Shown one piece after another: positions 1 to 6,416 of a stretch of DNA of 18,789 bases; the first letter of the stretch is position 1; every line of letters begins with the position of its first letter. Source of the DNA: an uncultured Actinomycetes bacterium (lineage in GTDB: Bacteria; Actinomycetota; Acidimicrobiia; IMCC26256; PALSA-555); NCBI GenBank assembly GCA_937927875.1, contig CALEYV010000135.1:1-18789 (forward strand), read 5' to 3'. The notes under the pieces are model-generated. The model did no database searches. It saw nothing but the letters and a program-made list of their open reading frames with translations, and was not told where the DNA came from. Made by a program: the position numbers and the translations under genes.

Positions 1-29
1 TCCCGCTGACTTCCGCCGGCTGCGCTCTC

Positions 30-518
30 CTACACCGCCTGCCGCATCCGCGTCACGAGGGAGGCGAACAGTGGGTACACCTGCTCACCGCCGAGCGCTT
101 CGATGGACGGGCTCCAGAGCTCCCAGCGGTCGATGAGGCGCCGTCCGAGCAGCAGGCGGATGAAGTCGAAGTCGACCGCGCCCATCCGTTCGAGCGCGGC
201 GAGCTGCTCGAAGTAGTCGAGCTCCCGGAACAGGACGTAGGCCTCGACGTCGTTCCTCGCGATGTATCCCTGCAGCGCCCGGCGAAGGTCGTCGGGAGAC
301 TGGAACTGCGCGACCAGTCGTCTCGTCTCGACGAGGTCCGGCTCGCTCCAACGTCGAACGAGGTCGCCGGCCATCTGCGCCTGTCGGCTCTGGCGAGCCT
401 CCCGAACTTGCTGGCCGGCGAACACGGCGGCGCCGATCGCGCCGAGCAGGCCGAGGGCGCCCGCCGCGGTCGCGATGGCGGTGACTTGCTCGGCCCAGCT
501 GGGGCCTACCGCGAGCAT
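30..518 (-). CDS. DUF4760-like membrane-anchored protein, function unknown
   Basis: A 162-residue protein with one N-terminal hydrophobic helix (about residues 13-34, rich in Ala, Gly, Leu), then a basic, Gln/Arg-rich linker (about 36-56) and a mostly helical soluble domain. The layout (one TM helix, a stretch like QQVREARQSRQAQ, then a domain with many Leu/Phe/Tyr and acidic residues) resembles the DUF4760 group of small bacterial membrane proteins, for which I know no biochemical role. The soluble part probably faces the cytoplasm, since the linker after the helix is strongly positive; this is inference. The ATG has only a weak, distant GGGGA upstream. It is the last minus-strand gene before the window edge. 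The family call is moderate; that it is a real gene is likely from codon bias and the coherent helix. Confidence 0.72.
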   Translation of the reverse strand: MLAVGPSWAEQVTAIATAAGALGLLGAIGAAVFAGQQVREARQSRQAQMAGDLVRRWSEPDLVETRRLVAQFQSPDDLRRALQGYIARNDVEAYVLFRELDYFEQLAALERMGAVDFDFIRLLLGRRLIDRWELWSPSIEALGGEQVYPLFASLVTRMRQAV

Positions 519-738
519 CGGGCAGATCCCCGGTCGCGGCGCCCAACCGAAACGGTCACGAGCCGGCGCCGGCGAGCGCGACCGACCTTGGCCGCGCGCC
601 CGCGGGCGAATGCCCTCTCGAGTGCTCGCGGCGCGGCGAACCGGTCAGCCAATCAACCGGCTCGTCAGCTTGGAGTTGGAGATCCCGCAGGTGGTCGGGC
701 TCAACCCGACGAACTGCGCTGCAGAGAAACGAGGAGGC

Positions 739-759
739 GGCCGGACCATTGGTCCAGCC
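739..759 (-). terminator. Probable intrinsic terminator of the cold-shock gene
   Basis: On the minus strand a nine-pair stem (GGCTGGACC / GGTCCGGCC, one U-G wobble) closes on a three-base AAT loop, beginning 14 bases past the cold-shock stop codon. A short pyrimidine stretch (CCTCCTCGTTTCTC) follows instead of a full U-tract, as is common in high-GC actinobacteria. The remaining 519-738 stretch holds nothing else I can support. Confidence 0.5.
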
Positions 760-772
760 GAACGCTCCGGAC

Positions 773-982
773 CTAGATCGGTCGGACGTTCTGGGCCTCG
801 TCGCCCTTTCGGCCGCGCCCGATGTCGAACTCGACGCGCTGGCCCTCGTGGAGGGTCTTGAAGCCCTCACCCTGGATGTTGGAGAAGTGCACGAACACAT
901 CCTCGCCCTGCTCGCGGGAGATGAACCCGTAGCCCTTCTGCTCATTGAAAAACTTGACGGTACCGGTAGGCAACTTGCACAT
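773..982 (-). CDS. CspA-family cold-shock protein
   Basis: A single cold-shock domain (OB-fold, about 66-69 residues). The RNA-binding motifs RNP1 (KGYGFI, about residues 16-21) and RNP2 (VFVHFS, about 29-34) are both present, followed by the usual EGFKTLHEGQRVEFDI stretch. Such proteins bind single-stranded RNA/DNA and act as RNA chaperones or transcription antiterminators. The start is uncertain. The ATG used here has AAGGA directly abutting it, which is too close for a Shine-Dalgarno site. A TTG three codons in (position 973) lies nine bases after that AAGGA and gives a protein beginning M-P-T-G-T-V, exactly the mycobacterial CspA pattern. A TACACT -10-like element lies upstream at 1030-1035 and a hairpin terminator follows the gene, so it is probably monocistronic. 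Family certain; start not. Confidence 0.95.
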   Translation of the reverse strand: MCKLPTGTVKFFNEQKGYGFISREQGEDVFVHFSNIQGEGFKTLHEGQRVEFDIGRGRKGDEAQNVRPI

Positions 983-1029
983 TCCTTCGTTCGCCCGGCC
1001 GGTCCCTGTGACTCGACCTCGGCGAAGCC

Positions 1030-1035
1030 AGTGTA
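1030..1035 (-). promoter_or_regulatory. Candidate -10 element for the cold-shock gene
   Basis: TACACT on the minus strand fits the actinobacterial -10 pattern TANNNT. It would give a leader of roughly 40 bases before the cold-shock start. The nearest TTG-type -35 (TTGCCG) is 20 bases away, longer than the usual 17-18, so the -35 is unclear. Confidence 0.35.
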
Positions 1036-1107
1036 TGCCATGGCTGGATCGGCTCCGGCAACCGGGCCGAGCGGCGGCGTGTGACCAAGAGCTTGGGTTG
1101 GCGGCGG

Positions 1108-1127
1108 GAGCGCGCTAGCGCGCGCTC
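1108..1127 (-). terminator. Perfect 8-bp hairpin overlapping a stop codon
   Basis: GAGCGCGC and GCGCGCTC form a perfect eight-pair stem around a TAGC loop, and the hairpin overlaps the stop codon of the exported-protein gene at 1115. No U-tract follows on the minus strand, so it may be a weak terminator or an mRNA 3'-end stabiliser. Confidence 0.3.
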
Positions 1128-1837
1128 GCGAGCCGGCCGACCGCCGCGTTTACCAGCGTGTCACGAAGGTCCGGGGGCACGGGCATGCTCGGGCTCTCGA
1201 AGCCGAACTCGTCGATGCCGCGGCCGACACGCGCCACCTCGACCTGTTCATAGACCGGCGCGGTGAGCCCGGCCGCGGCGAGCGTCACCACGAACTGGAA
1301 GGCCGTGGTCTGGTCGCCGGCCTGGGGGACCGTCGCCGGGACGCCACTGACGCCCTGGAGGCGAGCCGGCGCACCTCGGATGAAGATGCTCTGGGTGACC
1401 ACCACGCCCAGGAAGCGCTCCAGGCAGCGCACGACGCCGGGCGAGGTCAGCTGTGTGAACGCGGCCTGGGCCGCTCGTGCACTGCTCAGCACGAACACCG
1501 TCGACGAGACCGAGGCGTTGCGTTGCAAGAAGTTGGCCGACGCCTCGGGCTGTCTCCGGAGCGTGGTCACGAGCCGCTGATAGCGCCGGCAATCGGCGAT
1601 GCGGCCCCGGATCCGGTCGGCCTTCGCGTTGTCGGTATGGGGGCCGGTCGTCCACCCCGCCGGAAAGTCGCTCGGCTGCAAGACCGCCGACTGCGCCAAC
1701 GCGCGATCCTGCGCGCTCGAGGGTGACGCCGCGGCCGGTGCAGCAAGCAGCGCGACGGCGGCCAGGCTGGCGACGAGTCCCGCCAACGCACGCGCGGCCG
1801 AGAGCCGGTTCGATCGAGCCCGTCGCCGTCCCGCCAC
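1115..1837 (-). CDS. Exported protein of unknown function
   Basis: A 240-residue protein with a clear signal peptide: an Arg-rich n-region (1-16), a hydrophobic core (about 18-34) and an Ala-rich cleavage region near residue 37 (A-A-A before S-P-S). The mature part starts with a phrase of the kind LQPSDFPAGWT, seen in many actinobacterial secreted proteins of unknown role, and contains only two cysteines (83 and 138), which could form a disulfide. No lipobox cysteine and no catalytic motif was recognised. The start is GTG with no Shine-Dalgarno site; a TACCCT hexamer ends six bases before the GTG, which suggests a leaderless transcript even though the CBU_0592-like gene ends only 26 bases upstream. 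Function not assigned. Confidence 0.8.
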   Translation of the reverse strand: MAGRRRARSNRLSAARALAGLVASLAAVALLAAPAAASPSSAQDRALAQSAVLQPSDFPAGWTTGPHTDNAKADRIRGRIADCRRYQRLVTTLRRQPEASANFLQRNASVSSTVFVLSSARAAQAAFTQLTSPGVVRCLERFLGVVVTQSIFIRGAPARLQGVSGVPATVPQAGDQTTAFQFVVTLAAAGLTAPVYEQVEVARVGRGIDEFGFESPSMPVPPDLRDTLVNAAVGRLASAR

Positions 1838-1843
1838 GCGGCC

Positions 1844-1849
1844 AGGGTA
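1844..1849 (-). promoter_or_regulatory. TACCCT -10-like element six bases before a GTG start
   Basis: Minus-strand TACCCT-N6-GTG places a predicted transcription start at or near the GTG of the exported-protein gene. No convincing -35 is visible, which is usual for TANNNT promoters in actinobacteria. See the finding on leaderless starts. Confidence 0.4.
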
Positions 1850-1863
1850 CGCGCGGCGCGCGC

Positions 1864-2121
1864 CTATGCGCCGTGCACTTCGCGCGCGACCGCCCGTTTG
1901 CGGGTCGTCACGCCGATGCCCCAGAGCGCGATCCCGATCCAGACCACGTTGACCGTCGTCGAGGGAAAGGCCCCGTGGTAGAGGGCGTTCACGAGGAGCC
2001 CGCCGGCGCCGATGATGTTCAGCGCGTGGTAGAGCACGGAGGTTCCGGATCTGGTGACAAGCCAGTACGCGGCCAGCACGGTCACGGCACCGATCCAGCC
2101 GACGACCTCGTACACCAGCAT
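1864..2121 (-). CDS. CBU_0592-like small membrane protein
   Basis: An 85-residue protein made of about three transmembrane helices (roughly residues 5-22, 28-48 and 54-72) with a short basic tail. The sequence has the family's hallmarks: an early VGWIGAVTVLAAY helix, Y-H-A-L-N-I-I-G-A-G in the second, and P-S-T-T-V-N-V-V-W before the third. This matches the CBU_0592 domain, a widespread small membrane module of unknown function. The ATG at 2121 is chosen over the upstream open frame (to about 2520) because AGAAGGGTGAG sits correctly before it and the upstream residues are antisense to the dioxygenase gene. It lies 26 bases upstream of the exported-protein gene on the same strand and could be cotranscribed with it. 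Confidence 0.85.
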   Translation of the reverse strand: MLVYEVVGWIGAVTVLAAYWLVTRSGTSVLYHALNIIGAGGLLVNALYHGAFPSTTVNVVWIGIALWGIGVTTRKRAVAREVHGA

Positions 2122-2143
2122 CTGCTCACCCTTCTGCCGGGTT

Positions 2144-2163
2144 GAGCGGCTCGACGGCCGCTC
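2144..2163 (-). terminator. Hairpin between the dioxygenase and CBU_0592-like genes
   Basis: GAGCGGC / GCCGCTC form a perfect seven-pair stem with a six-base loop about 75 bases past the dioxygenase stop and just before the ribosome binding site of the next gene. No U-tract is seen. It could separate the two transcripts or be a chance GC-rich fold. Confidence 0.3.
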
Positions 2164-2236
2164 GACGACGGAGCTCCGACGGTCGGTGTGGCGGGGCGCG
2201 ACGGCTCGCCAGGACGGCCCGAGGCGGTGCCAGCCG

Positions 2237-3106
2237 TTAGGCCGACGATGAGATCGAGACTCCCCGCTCGTGCTCGGCGTCTCGGTACGCGGTCTCGGCC
2301 AGCCGCTCACCGAACACCACCTCGCCCGGACTTCGGCCGTCGATGTGACCCATGATCCCCTTGTAGAGCCGGTACCCCAGCAGCTCGAGCAGGCGATCCG
2401 GGAACGTCGCCGCCACCGACGGTGGGATCCCCAGGTACGGGTTCTGCTGCTGGCGCACGAACCCCGGGCAGTACTGGACGTTGACGCCGAGCCGCCATTC
2501 GTCGGCGGTGGTGTTGGCACCGCCGCCGTGCCAGAGGCTGCCGTGGAACACCATCACTGCGCCCGCGGCCATCTCGAGCGGCTGGACGTCGAAGCCGGCG
2601 AGCGACTCGTGCTGATCCGGCGTCGTCGACCAGCGGTGCGAGCCGGGCACGAACAGGGTCCCGCCGTTGGCGGCGGTGAAGTCGGTGAGCGCCCACATGC
2701 TCGTCACCATCATCGGTGGGTGCGGAAGCCCGAGGTGCCTCGACATCACGATGTCGTCGCCGTGGAGTGGCTGGGGATCCTCGCCGGGGCCGATGTCGAT
2801 CGAGGTCATCCCGGACAGCAGGCACCCGCGGTCGAGGCGCCGCTCCACGAGCGGGAGCACCGACCGATGGATCGGCATCGCCTGGAAGGTCTGATCCTTC
2901 GCGAGCAGGTTGTACATGCGGAGCGTGGAATGGCCCTCGGCCTGCGTGCCGAGCGGTCGGACGTCGCGCTCCCGCTCGACGCGTCGGATCGTGTCGCGCA
3001 GCTCGGTCACGAGCTCGGGCTCGATCGCGCCGTCGATGATCGTGTAGCCGTCGGCGTCGATGCGCTCGAGGTGCCCGTCGAGGTCGTTGCGGTGTGCAAT
3101 TCCCAT
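2237..3106 (-). CDS. Phytanoyl-CoA dioxygenase (PhyH) family protein
   Basis: A 289-residue non-heme Fe(II)/2-oxoglutarate oxygenase of the PhyH family. The iron facial triad is visible: H115-x-D117 (in LHGDD) and H193 (in GSLWHGGG). R205 (in EWRLGVN) is placed to bind 2-oxoglutarate. The downstream stretch FVRQQQNPYLGIP is typical of bacterial PhyH proteins. Family members hydroxylate lipids, CoA thioesters or secondary metabolites; the substrate here cannot be told. The ATG at 3106 is preferred to an in-frame ATG at 3127 because the GGGGAG ribosome site lies between them. The gene diverges from a GNAT acetyltransferase with a gap of only about 35 bases, so the two probably share a control region. 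Confidence 0.92.
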   Translation of the reverse strand: MGIAHRNDLDGHLERIDADGYTIIDGAIEPELVTELRDTIRRVERERDVRPLGTQAEGHSTLRMYNLLAKDQTFQAMPIHRSVLPLVERRLDRGCLLSGMTSIDIGPGEDPQPLHGDDIVMSRHLGLPHPPMMVTSMWALTDFTAANGGTLFVPGSHRWSTTPDQHESLAGFDVQPLEMAAGAVMVFHGSLWHGGGANTTADEWRLGVNVQYCPGFVRQQQNPYLGIPPSVAATFPDRLLELLGYRLYKGIMGHIDGRSPGEVVFGERLAETAYRDAEHERGVSISSSA

Positions 3107-3129
3107 GTCGTCGTCTCCCCGACGCATGC

Positions 3130-3135
3130 CAGAGT
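3130..3135 (+). promoter_or_regulatory. CAGAGT -10-like element six bases before a GTG start
   Basis: CAGAGT-N6-GTG precedes the acetyltransferase start. The spacing would put the transcription start at the GTG, and no Shine-Dalgarno site is present, so a leaderless mRNA is likely. It lies in the narrow divergent gap with the PhyH gene. Confidence 0.35.
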
Positions 3136-3141
3136 CTCTTC

Positions 3142-3828
3142 GTGGACCCGCTCGCCAACCCGGTCTGGCACGCACTCGACGGACCTCAGAACAAGGTAGC
3201 CGAGCGGACGGGCCTGGCTTCCCGGTATCGACCAGACGTTGCGCCCTTCGCCGCGCTTCCCGATGACGTCGAGCCGCCGGCGTGGGACGCGTTGGCCGAG
3301 CTGGTCGGATCAGGTGGCGTGGCGGTGCTCTTTCGTGCTGCTGTCGACGCGCCGTCCGGCTGGGAGGAGCTCTTCGAGGGCCGAGGGATCCAGATGCTCG
3401 CGCCGGCCGCCGGCGACAGCGACCGTCAAGGCGGTGCCTTCGACCAGCTCGCGCCGACGGACGTGCCCGCCATGCTCGACCTCGTCGCACGAACCCAGCC
3501 CGGGCCGTTCGCAAATCGGACGATCGAGCTCGGCACGTACCTGGGCGTCCGGGAGGCCGGCGCGCTGGTCGCGATGGCGGGGGAGCGGATGCACCTCGAC
3601 GGCCACACCGAAATCAGTGCCGTGTGCACCGACCCCGCCCACCGGCGCCGGGGGCTCGCCCGAGACCTGGTGCTGACGCTCGCTCGTCGGATTCGCGCCC
3701 GCGGCGAGCGTCCCTTCCTGCACGTCGCGGCGGACAACCTCGACGCCATCCGCCTGTACGAAGCACTCGGCTTCGAGGCGACCCGCTCGCTCACGTTCAC
3801 GGCGCTGCGGGCGCCCGGTCTCCGGTAA
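3142..3828 (+). CDS. GNAT-family N-acetyltransferase (FR47-like)
   Basis: A 228-residue protein with a C-terminal GNAT fold. The acetyl-CoA pyrophosphate loop is R-R-R-G-L-A at about 168-173, after a beta-4-like VCTDPAH segment. Motif B (NLDAIRLYEALGF, about 199-211) carries the usual Asn and Tyr. The N-terminal half (NPVWHALDGPQ...RYRPDVAPFAAL) is the extra domain seen in actinobacterial FR47-like acetyltransferases. These transfer acetyl from acetyl-CoA to an amine; the acceptor is unknown. I choose the GTG at 3142 because family members begin just before the NPVWHAL motif. An ATG at 3094 would make the gene overlap the 5' end of the divergent PhyH gene and add residues foreign to the family. 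The gene ends convergently with the next membrane-protein gene. Confidence 0.9.
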   Translation: MDPLANPVWHALDGPQNKVAERTGLASRYRPDVAPFAALPDDVEPPAWDALAELVGSGGVAVLFRAAVDAPSGWEELFEGRGIQMLAPAAGDSDRQGGAFDQLAPTDVPAMLDLVARTQPGPFANRTIELGTYLGVREAGALVAMAGERMHLDGHTEISAVCTDPAHRRRGLARDLVLTLARRIRARGERPFLHVAADNLDAIRLYEALGFEATRSLTFTALRAPGLR

Positions 3829-3833
3829 GACCA

Positions 3834-3850
3834 CCGGGCCACGGGCCCGG
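3834..3850. terminator. Bidirectional hairpin between convergent genes
   Basis: CCGGGCC / GGCCCGG make a perfect seven-pair stem around a three-base loop, six bases after the acetyltransferase stop and 18 bases after the stop of the convergent membrane-protein gene. Position and shape suit a shared terminator; U-tracts are lacking. Confidence 0.5.
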
Positions 3851-3867
3851 GGCCGTCGAGCCGCGGG

Positions 3868-4368
3868 CTAGCGGCGAACGACCTCGCCGGTGACGCTGCT
3901 CATCAGGATCAGGATCGCGGCGCCGATCGCGGCGTTGATCGAGGCCGTCGCCACTGCCGAGTCCGTGCCGACTCCGGTGGAGAACGGGCTGACGACCGCG
4001 ATCACCGTGACGAGGATGACGATCGCGCCGAAGAAGAGCTTGGCCGCGGGCACCCGAAGGATGACGAGCAGGATCATGAGCGCGGCGGCGAGCAGACCGG
4101 CGACGAAGCCGGCCAGCGCGTAGGTACCGGAGGTGACGGTGACGAGGCTCCCGTCGTGATGGCGCACGAACACCTCGACGCTGAAGACGCCCCGCGCGAT
4201 CAAGAGGCCGACGACGGGAACCAGCGCGGCGACGATCGACGCCGCGATGCCACCACCGGCCAGTCGCCCCCACTCGATGTCGTCGGAGCCGCCCGGCCGG
4301 CCCGCCGGCGGTCCGCCGACGGGGCTTCTCCTCGGCGGCGGGCTCACCGGGGGGTACTCGTACGTCAT
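3868..4368 (-). CDS. Four-helix membrane protein, DUF6069-like
   Basis: A 166-residue integral membrane protein. Residues 1-30 are a proline/glycine/arginine-rich cytoplasmic tail. Four helices follow at about 36-58, 82-104, 108-128 and 138-158, and the protein ends with a short basic tail (EVVRR), predicting both ends inside. The Pro-rich tail and four-helix layout resemble DUF6069-type actinobacterial proteins, whose role is unknown. The ATG is well supported by AAGGGGAAG upstream. The hairpin at 4440-4463 separates it from the VOC gene upstream, so it may have its own promoter in 4369-4440. Confidence 0.8.
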   Translation of the reverse strand: MTYEYPPVSPPPRRSPVGGPPAGRPGGSDDIEWGRLAGGGIAASIVAALVPVVGLLIARGVFSVEVFVRHHDGSLVTVTSGTYALAGFVAGLLAAALMILLVILRVPAAKLFFGAIVILVTVIAVVSPFSTGVGTDSAVATASINAAIGAAILILMSSVTGEVVRR

Positions 4369-4439
4369 GGGCCGCTTCCCCTTCGGCTGCGGTCCGCGGG
4401 CTGCTCTGGTCTCGGTCTACCAAAGCGGCGGGAGTTCGA

Positions 4440-4463
4440 AACCGCGCTCGCCGCCGCGCGGTT
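4440..4463 (-). terminator. Terminator-like hairpin after the VOC gene
   Basis: On the minus strand AACCGCG / CGCGGTT form a perfect seven-pair stem with a ten-base loop, starting 12 bases after the VOC stop. This probably ends the membrane protein / nitroreductase / VOC transcript. No strong U-tract follows. Confidence 0.45.
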
Positions 4464-4475
4464 GAGCCTCGATGA

Positions 4476-4847
4476 TCAGAGGTCGTAGGCCGTCGCGTGC
4501 TTGGGCTGGTAGAGGCTGAGGTCGCCAGCACCCGGGACCCGGAAGGTCGTGATCAGGCCGAAGCCTTGGTCTTCGACCGCGCCCGTGAACTCGACGCCCT
4601 GGTCGCGGAGCTCCGCGACGGTGGCGTGGATGTCGTCGCACATGAGGAAGAGCTGGTGGCGTCCGTTCGCGAGGTCAGGCTGGTTGGCGGGGTGGATCCC
4701 GAGCTCGGCCGGTGGCAGCTTGAAGATCAGCCAACCGCCGTGCGCGTCGACGTTCGGCAGGTCGAGGACGTCGCGGAAGAACGCCCGGGCGCGCTCGGCG
4801 TCGTCGGCGTAGATGATGGCGTGCGTGCCGGTGATCACGCCCGGCAC
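4476..4847 (-). CDS. VOC-family (glyoxalase/bleomycin-resistance fold) protein
   Basis: A 123-residue single-domain vicinal-oxygen-chelate protein with two beta-alpha-beta-beta-beta modules. Family features visible are the opening THAIIYADDAERARAFFRDVLDLP, the H-Q-L-F-L-M-C-D-D-I strand in the middle, and the closing LITTFRVPGAGDLSLYQP strand. Residues in metal-ligand positions include the His near the N-terminus and Glu/His residues in later strands; full metal binding cannot be confirmed by eye. Members act as metal-dependent lyases, isomerases or dioxygenases, or sequester antibiotics. The GTG start lies one base after the nitroreductase stop codon, so it is almost certainly translated by coupling in the same operon. 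The substrate may be related to that of the nitroreductase (inference). Confidence 0.9.
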   Translation of the reverse strand: MPGVITGTHAIIYADDAERARAFFRDVLDLPNVDAHGGWLIFKLPPAELGIHPANQPDLANGRHQLFLMCDDIHATVAELRDQGVEFTGAVEDQGFGLITTFRVPGAGDLSLYQPKHATAYDL

Positions 4848-4848
4848 G

Positions 4849-5559
4849 TTACCGGTGCGGTCGCTCCGTCGGCGCGGTGAGCGGCATCCCGTCGAAGCCG
4901 TCCACGGTCGTGAAGTCCGCGACCGCGCCGCGACTGAGGCGGGCGGGCTGACGGACCGGGTGGCCGAGGGCCACCACCGCCGCCACCGCGAACTGGTCGG
5001 GCACCCCGAGCAGGCGCCGGACGGCGGCCTCCTGGGGGATCACCATCGTCGTGATCACGCCGCCGAGGCCCGCGTCGCGAGCCGCCAGCAGCAGGCTCCA
5101 CACGAACGGGTAGACGGACGCGCCGCCGGCCATCGTGTAGCGACCGAGGTCCCGATCGACGGCCGCCAGCGCCCGAAGGTCGGCGAGCACGACGAGGAGC
5201 ACCGGCACCTCGTCGAGGTGCTCGGCGAACCCGCCCGGCCCGGCCGCGGCCTGGGCTGCGACCTCGTCCGCGTGCCGCCGGGCTTGGCGCTCCGCCTCCC
5301 GGTCCGTGATCGGCGCCCACGGCACCAGGCCCGCCGACGCCTGGGCCAGGTACTCGTACCAGCCCGGCAGGTAGAGGTCGCGAAGCGCGCGCCGCCGGTC
5401 CCGGTCCTTGACGTGGATGACGCGCCAGCCCTGGCGGTTCCCGCCGCTCGGCGCGAACCGCGCGGTGTCGAGGATTCGGAAGACGTCGTCGTCCGGTACC
5501 GCCTCCTCGGTGAACTCTCGGACCGCGCCCGTGCTGCGCAGCGCGTCAGCGGCTTCCAC
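4849..5559 (-). CDS. Nitroreductase-family FMN oxidoreductase
   Basis: A 236-residue nitroreductase-fold protein. The N-terminal FMN phosphate segment (RSTGAVREF, about 8-16), the S-G-G-N-R-Q motif (38-43) and the C-terminal flavin-contacting G-L-G-G-V-I-T-T (164-171) are in the expected order, and length fits the family. Such enzymes reduce nitro groups, quinones or enones with NAD(P)H; some actinobacterial relatives act on other cofactors or on dehalogenation. The substrate cannot be predicted. The start is GTG with little Shine-Dalgarno character, 18 bases after the stop of the upstream membrane-protein gene, so translation is probably coupled. The VOC gene follows after one base. The three form a compact operon. 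Confidence 0.9.
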   Translation of the reverse strand: MEAADALRSTGAVREFTEEAVPDDDVFRILDTARFAPSGGNRQGWRVIHVKDRDRRRALRDLYLPGWYEYLAQASAGLVPWAPITDREAERQARRHADEVAAQAAAGPGGFAEHLDEVPVLLVVLADLRALAAVDRDLGRYTMAGGASVYPFVWSLLLAARDAGLGGVITTMVIPQEAAVRRLLGVPDQFAVAAVVALGHPVRQPARLSRGAVADFTTVDGFDGMPLTAPTERPHR

Positions 5560-5577
5560 CTCGACGCGGCCGAGCCG

Positions 5578-6285
5578 CTACACCGCGGCGACCGGCTGGC
5601 CGCCCAGGCTCTTGTACGTGTAGGCGATGGTGATGGCCGTGATGCCGTACGTGAACAGCACGCCGACGCAGCAGGCCAGCAGCCCGAGGATGTTGATCCC
5701 GATGATCAGCAGGCCGAGGCCGAGCAGCTGCCACCGATGGCCGCGGGTGATCTCGGCCGACCGTCGGAGGGCGTCGACGGCCCCGATCGTCGGGTTCTCG
5801 ACGATGACGTACCCGAAGAAGGCCCACATGATCGCGAGGATGATCGCCGGCACGATCAGGAGGAAGAACCCGATCACGATGCCGATCCCCACGAGGATGG
5901 AGGCGACGATGTACGGCCCGAGCCCGTCGGTCTCGAGCATCATGCGCACGTCCGGCGCGCGTCCCTCGACGACGGCGAGCGACGCTCGGATCAGGCCCAT
6001 GGCCAGGATCGCGCCGACGAGAAAGCTGATGATCTGCAGCACGAGCCGGCCCGCGAGCCCGGCCACGCCGGTCCCGATGAGCGAAATGACGAAGTTGACG
6101 GCGGCGATGATGACCACGAGCAGGAGCAGCGGTCCGACGTTCTTCCAGTACGCCCGCCACCCGTACGAGATGGCGTCGCCGACGGCGAAGGACCCGCCGC
6201 CACCGGGCACCGAGGGTGGCTGGGGCGGCGGAGGTGGTGGCGCGCCGGGCGGCGGCGGCGGAGGCGGTGGCGGCAGCTGGGACAT
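5578..6285 (-). CDS. Polyproline-tailed multi-helix membrane protein (YciC/GDPD-membrane-domain-like)
   Basis: A 235-residue membrane protein. Residues 4-30 are a low-complexity tail with runs of nine and six consecutive prolines, then Gly. The rest has about five to six helices (about 50-75, 80-105, 122-140, 141-162, 186-205, 206-225). The conserved-looking loop ENPTIGAVDALRRSAEITRGHRW between helices is typical of the YciC/DUF975/glycerophosphodiester-phosphodiesterase membrane-domain group, which lack a catalytic domain. The ATG has a strong AAGGAG site. It heads an operon with the nitroreductase (18-base gap) and VOC genes. Nine prolines in a row at codons 5-13 should make its translation depend on EF-P (known effect; inferred here). 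Confidence 0.82.
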   Translation of the reverse strand: MSQLPPPPPPPPPGAPPPPPPQPPSVPGGGGSFAVGDAISYGWRAYWKNVGPLLLLVVIIAAVNFVISLIGTGVAGLAGRLVLQIISFLVGAILAMGLIRASLAVVEGRAPDVRMMLETDGLGPYIVASILVGIGIVIGFFLLIVPAIILAIMWAFFGYVIVENPTIGAVDALRRSAEITRGHRWQLLGLGLLIIGINILGLLACCVGVLFTYGITAITIAYTYKSLGGQPVAAV

Positions 6286-6344
6286 CGACGCTCCTTCGGT
6301 TGAGCCTCGTGAGCCTGACCGCGGTCGCGGCTGCGATCAAGGAC

Positions 6345-6358
6345 CCGGCTCGAGCCGG
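6345..6358 (-). terminator. 14-bp perfect palindrome downstream of the beta-propeller gene
   Basis: CCGGCTCGAGCCGG is perfectly palindromic and lies about 60 bases past the beta-propeller stop and about 60 bases before the next same-strand gene. It could fold as a five-pair hairpin with a TCGA loop, or be a protein-binding site for the downstream gene. Confidence 0.3.
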
Positions 6359-6416
6359 CGCCCGACCGCGTCGCGAGGCGGATGTCGAGGTGACCGACCC
6401 GGAGGGAGCCCCCGCG

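Noticed and set aside
408..776. Plus-strand open frames in the 262-861 region
   Set aside because: Composition is that of antisense to the membrane-anchored gene and the cold-shock leader; no ribosome site or domain.
3107..3514. N-terminal extension of the PhyH gene
   Set aside because: The extra 136 residues are Arg/Pro-rich and antisense to the acetyltransferase; a GGGGAG ribosome site directly precedes the ATG at 3106, and the family starts there.
4430..4450. GTTCGAAAC-like tRNA T-loop
   Set aside because: No matching acceptor, D or anticodon stems around it; the surrounding bases instead form the AACCGCG hairpin.
4813..6303. Long plus-strand open frame (496 codons) opposite the nitroreductase and membrane-protein genes
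   Set aside because: Its product is an Arg/Asp/His-rich shadow of the antisense genes with no domain; frames like this arise freely in high-GC DNA. Similar shadows at 2270-3199, 6216-7370, 7907-9142, 9299-10723, 11263-12450, 12506-13858, 13324-14646, 13791-15269, 15567-16793 and 17032-18324 are rejected for the same reason.
4459..6309. 13-base repeat CGGTTGAGCCTCG at 4459-4471 and 6297-6309
   Set aside because: One pair of short copies, at unrelated positions relative to the genes; likely chance.
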